Notes under the pieces: model-generated | Seen by the model: the letters and a program-made list of their open reading frames with translations, nothing else | Database searches by the model: none | Told to the model about the DNA's origin: nothing | Shown here: positions 60,593 through 64,000 of the stretch, one piece after another | Position numbering within the stretch: the stretch's first letter is position 1 | How the letters are laid out: every line of letters begins with the position of its first letter | Source: Paramarasmius palmivorus | Lineage: Eukaryota > Basidiomycota > Agaricomycetes > Agaricales > Marasmiaceae | Direction: 5' to 3' | Assembly (NCBI GenBank): GCA_037176845.1 | Contig: JAYKXP010000034.1 | Coordinates: 474,215-538,214, forward strand | DNA length: 64,000 nucleotides | Made by a program: the position numbers and the translations under genes

Positions 60593-61778
60593 TGTGGTAG
60601 CGATTCAAGAAATAAATTGTCACATGCTCACGCCACTGTGACCGAACGCGTCATCATGGAAAGTTTTCAAACTCCGTTCCGATCTGCAGCGTCTATCGTT
60701 AATCTCATTCACATTTTTCTGTGCCTGGACAGCGTGGAGTGCTATCTTCGAGGAGCAACGAGATATAATGCGTAACTCGAATGATCCTAGCGGATTTAGA
60801 GCAAAGAGGACATATTGTTTGTTGCTCGGTGCATACATTGATAGGTGTATGTGATGAGCAGCGTGGAGAATGAAGTAGGAGTACATGGAGCCAGGAACGC
60901 GGAGGGACAGACCCTTACTATATGGGCATCTGGATGACTCGGAGAGCATGGCTTGTTGGCTCGATGATGGTGCGAGGGCATCGACGGGGTAGCGAAGAGG
61001 GAAGTGCAAAGAAGGCGAACGGAATGGATAATACGCCTTGGTGTTGTAAAGGGCGGATAACAGGACGCGAAAGTCGAGGAATGGTGAAAATCTTGCTACG
61101 AACGTCATGGATCCTGACCGGCCTGACCAGTCACAAGAGGACACCATCAATACAGATTTCAAGCTTAACACAATGGAATAGCAACACGTACTGGTAGACC
61201 ATGTCCAAAGAGCACTCTTCTCCAGCTCTTCTCTGTTTTCACCTCGGTTTGCACATCTCGAAACTCAAGCGATTTCAGGTGGTGTCTTCCGATAGCGTTG
61301 GTACTTTGCGAATACCACGGCAGATGTCAAGGGGCAAGTTCACCTTGGATAATGGAGGAAAGCGAATGAGACAGGGAGGGACAGAGTAGATCACCGTTCG
61401 AGAAAGGTCTATTACGAGTCACTCCACGTGGCATGACTTTCATGGGTTTAGTGCATGTCAGCAGTTACGAGTGGACGCTTCCCCAGCGCCAAAGAAAGTT
61501 TCTAATTCCCGATGTACCTTATGCAATTAGAAGGGCGGAACGGAACGCTACGTGTAGTACGACCCCTGCCCTGATCACCTTGGTCCACAGCAGGTTGCTA
61601 ATATCTAATATCTAATACAGACGGACATGAATAACCTGGAACAAGTACGTTAATTGCATATCTCCAGCGGGTCGATACAATTTAGACGGGATAGGAGGAG
61701 CTTCAAAATATGGCCGTTTGCAGAATGGCTCATACACTAAATTAAATAACAAAAGAAGAACTTCAATTCATGTTACAG
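60593..61778. other. 1.2-kb gap, no confident gene
   Basis: A 183-codon minus-strand frame (60620-61171) lies directly upstream of the glycosylase but has no recognisable domain and an erratic composition, so it is not called. Other frames are short. Confidence 0.4.
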
Positions 61779-63437
61779 CTAACGGCTGGAATTCACCACC
61801 GTAATAAGAATCTCCTTCGAATATTCTTCCAAATCTCGAAACAACCTTCCCTTAATGACGATCGAACGGATTTTAAGTCCCAGGAGAAATCCATCCTTGT
61901 TCGGCGGGGAGTACAGTTCTTCAGTGATATGAGGGCGCGGGAACGTGACTGAGTGTCTCATACACTTCTCGTGGATCCCAGGGTTTACCGATACTATGTT
62001 CTCGATGAGACAAATCAAATGAGCCAGCTGAGTTAGGTTCTAAACAAACCGCAAATAAGTATCACATTTCATACTTTGGTCAATCGGGCGACTCACCTCA
62101 TTATCCCTCTTCATTACCATATTATGTCTATCGATATCCATCCGCAAGCATCTAACCTGATTCTCGCACACGTAGAGCAGCTCGCGTAGAATGAAGACAG
62201 GATCCTGCAGAATCGGGTGTCCAGCAGGTACAACAGGTCCTGGATACGCGTGGATATTGGCAACGGATCTCAATACTGAGCAGCGACAACGAAGGGAATC
62301 CAAGCAGCGAACACGAATGACGTCGTTGAACGTAGAGCGATGGAATGTCACGTAAGAAGACATCGAGAAAGTGTGCAACTTTGGAACGAGCACGTCACTC
62401 GTTTCCAATGTTCTGGGGAGTAGTGACCGCAAGAAATGATCTCCGACGTTTCCTGAGAGGTGGAGCTCCTCGATATTTGGTGTGTTATGGAGAATACGTA
62501 GGATTGTACGATCCATCGGTGGGAAATCCTCTAAGGTGAGGCTAGAGATTCTGTTTAGGTCAATCGCCGCAGAGGCAATCAGACCGGCAGTCTCGTAATC
62601 CAGATGATGAATAGCCAAAACGCGAAGTGATTGAGTACCGGATAAGCCTGGCCAGTTATGCAAGGACAATCGCTCGAGTGTTGTTGGTAGATCGATGTGT
62701 CCGGCGGAACCCGAGTCGACAATCTTCGGGAGACGAAGATCTGTAAGCGACTTTGCTTTCACGAGTATGTCTCTCGTGTCAGCATAAGTCATATTGTTTC
62801 GACTGTCAATCTCCAGTGTCCGCAATCGAGGGATGTAGTGCAAAATCGACGAATACAAGTTGGGTATGTATACATCCCTGATATTTGGGAGATGCCCAAA
62901 GCACTCGTTGACAGCCGAGGCCGATTCGTGAACGTCCAAGTAACGAACTTCAAGCCGTTCCAGGTTCTTGAACATATTCGCGTTTTCTGTACCAAGTCCA
63001 AATCGCATGGCGGCCACAAAAGTATGGGAAAGCGGGTTGGCTACGAATGAACGCCATTGCTCGGGTTTGGTGTTGAGAACCAGGGTTTTGCAAGCATGCG
63101 CAATCACCCGTGGCAGGTCAACCCATGCAGAAGAATTGTGGAGCAAGTACGATGGGAAGTCGAAGGAGATGTCGATGGGAAGTCCATTTGCGCGGCTCAT
63201 GGCAAGTGGGAGCATAGAGTTGATCCTGGACATGGTTGCGGTGGCACCGTCAATGTGAACAGTGCGCCAAAGCTCAAAGGTTTCGGATGCGATTGTACGC
63301 CAACTGCGACTGACTTGAGTTAGAGTCCAGGGTGTGTCGTTGGGTGACAGAATTGTTTTGTCACAAGGACAGAAAATAAAGACTTCACGCAGAATCTCGG
63401 TGGGAAGTCGAGATATGGGGGAATCTGTTTTTGACAT
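61779..63437 (-). CDS. F-box protein with LRR-like region (533 aa)
   Basis: Exons 62097-63437 and 61779-62039 join in phase 0 across a 57-bp intron (GTGAGT...GTTTAG). Residues 8-52 are an F-box (ISRLPTEILREVFIFC, WTLTQVSRSWRTIASETFEL), which binds Skp1 in SCF ubiquitin ligases. The rest contains repeated leucine-rich segments (NLERLEVRYLD, PRLRTLEIDS, SLTDLRLPKI, TLERLSLHNW, RISSLTLEDF, NIEELHLSGN), consistent with a curved substrate-recognition surface. Mushroom genomes hold many such genes with this exon-poor layout. The second exon, after HNMVMKRDNE, adds NLTQLAHLICLIENIVSV and a basic tail. The targets cannot be inferred. Confidence 0.82.
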
Positions 63438-63829
63438 CTATTTCCAGAAGCTGCGCGTCAGACCAAGCAGTAAAAGAAGAGTAAATACTCACGTTCAAGT
63501 GATTGAATGTAGGATGGAGATGGTAGAGACGTTCCCCCAGTTGTCTATTTATACAGTGCTGAACGTTAGCCGATGACATCGGGCAAGGACGGCGTGCCAC
63601 AACCGTAATAGCAAAATCCTCTTGTTTTTTCGGTCAATTGGGACAATTGGCGTGATGTGCCACACTAATGATATCACAATGCTTGTTTTCGTGATCAGCG
63701 TTGTGTCACAATAGCTGAGTTATTAAATGCTCCGAGATCAGCTATGAATTTTCGGCACTGTTGGTACTGAAATTGACCTCCAGTTCAAGGTCTAAGAAAG
63801 GATGTTTTGAACCGCAACCGGAGGACTTA
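63438..63829. other. gap, no gene seen
   Basis: Contains the F-box gene's upstream region. The finger and C-terminal exons expected for the MYND-type fragment on its right are not recognisable here. Confidence 0.4.
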
Positions 63830-64000
63830 CACGTCGTTTCACGAATCCACTCTTGTTCAAATCGTTCCCTACATTGCACATGTTGTGACGCCAAGGCAGA
63901 GACCCAGCTTGCCGCTTTCCCAAAAGGATGAGGCTCGTCAGGGACCCCTCGCTTCTTTATGCCTTCTAGTTTAGGAAGAAATCGATACGTGATCGACCGA
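63830..64000 (-). pseudogene. MYND-family fragment at right edge (helical part only)
   Basis: The minus strand reads RSITYRFLPKLEGIKKRGVP, then DEPHPFGKAASWVSALASQH and FEQEWIRETT. It matches the end of the helical exon of the gene at 57358-59128 (IRCIPKLEGLRKRG, NHPFRAAFIQVIRSA, FERESG). A GTAAGT donor follows, but no Cys-rich MYND exon or C-terminal region can be found before the F-box gene. The copy is therefore 3'-truncated, and its 5' part continues off the window. Confidence 0.6.

Noticed and set aside
60620..61171. A 183-codon minus-strand open frame upstream of the glycosylase
   Set aside because: Composition is erratic with no recognisable domain, and there is no homology to anything else in the window. 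Without expression data it is not callable.

Overview
The window reads as a gene-sparse, repeat-rich part of a basidiomycete (most likely Agaricomycete mushroom) nuclear genome. The evidence is dense short GT-AG introns (about 47-66 bp), several MYND-type zinc-finger proteins of the mushroom-expanded helical type, F-box-like and BTB proteins, a pogo-type DNA transposon, and intron-bearing tRNA-Thr genes. All exon coordinates come from reading frames and splice signals only, with no transcript support.

Layout. 0.4-13.8 kb: four MYND-family genes (one frameshifted, one wrecked by an 854-bp insertion, two intact) with an intronless F-box-like gene between the intact two. 14.8-17.0 kb: a Ser/Thr-rich single-pass surface protein cut into many small exons. 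17,035-21,023: a structurally complete 4.0-kb pogo-type transposon (22-bp inverted repeats, TA target duplication, DD35D transposase, second antisense ORF), ending 49 bp before a decayed tRNA-Thr. 21.6-26.8 kb: a basic Ser/Pro-rich protein, an intact tRNA-Thr(AGT), a duplicated 0.6-kb segment and a truncated tRNA. 23.7-45.7 kb: a same-strand array of small membrane-protein genes (seven intact, at least four decayed), with a membrane-anchored BTB gene inside it and several kinds of local duplication. 48.3-50.4 kb: an SR-protein kinase. 51.6-52.1 kb: an eighth intact member of the small family, on the other strand. 52.2-54.4 kb: a ten-exon MFS transporter. 55-64 kb: two more MYND genes (one with a 7-bp frameshifting duplication), an endonuclease III-like DNA glycosylase, an F-box/LRR-like gene and the edge of a further MYND-family copy.

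The most interesting feature is the array of about 150-165-residue membrane proteins. Every intact member has three exons, the same intron phases (2, then 0) and a middle exon of exactly 151 nt encoding a Trp-rich core (YxIDxASW...WKEPL...GKLRR). I do not recognise this family. One-strand duplication, strong divergence and many dead copies suggest rapid birth-and-death evolution, as in families under conflict or recognition selection. That function is inference only. The MYND set shows the same dynamics on a smaller scale: of seven copies, three look intact and four are frameshifted, interrupted or cut.
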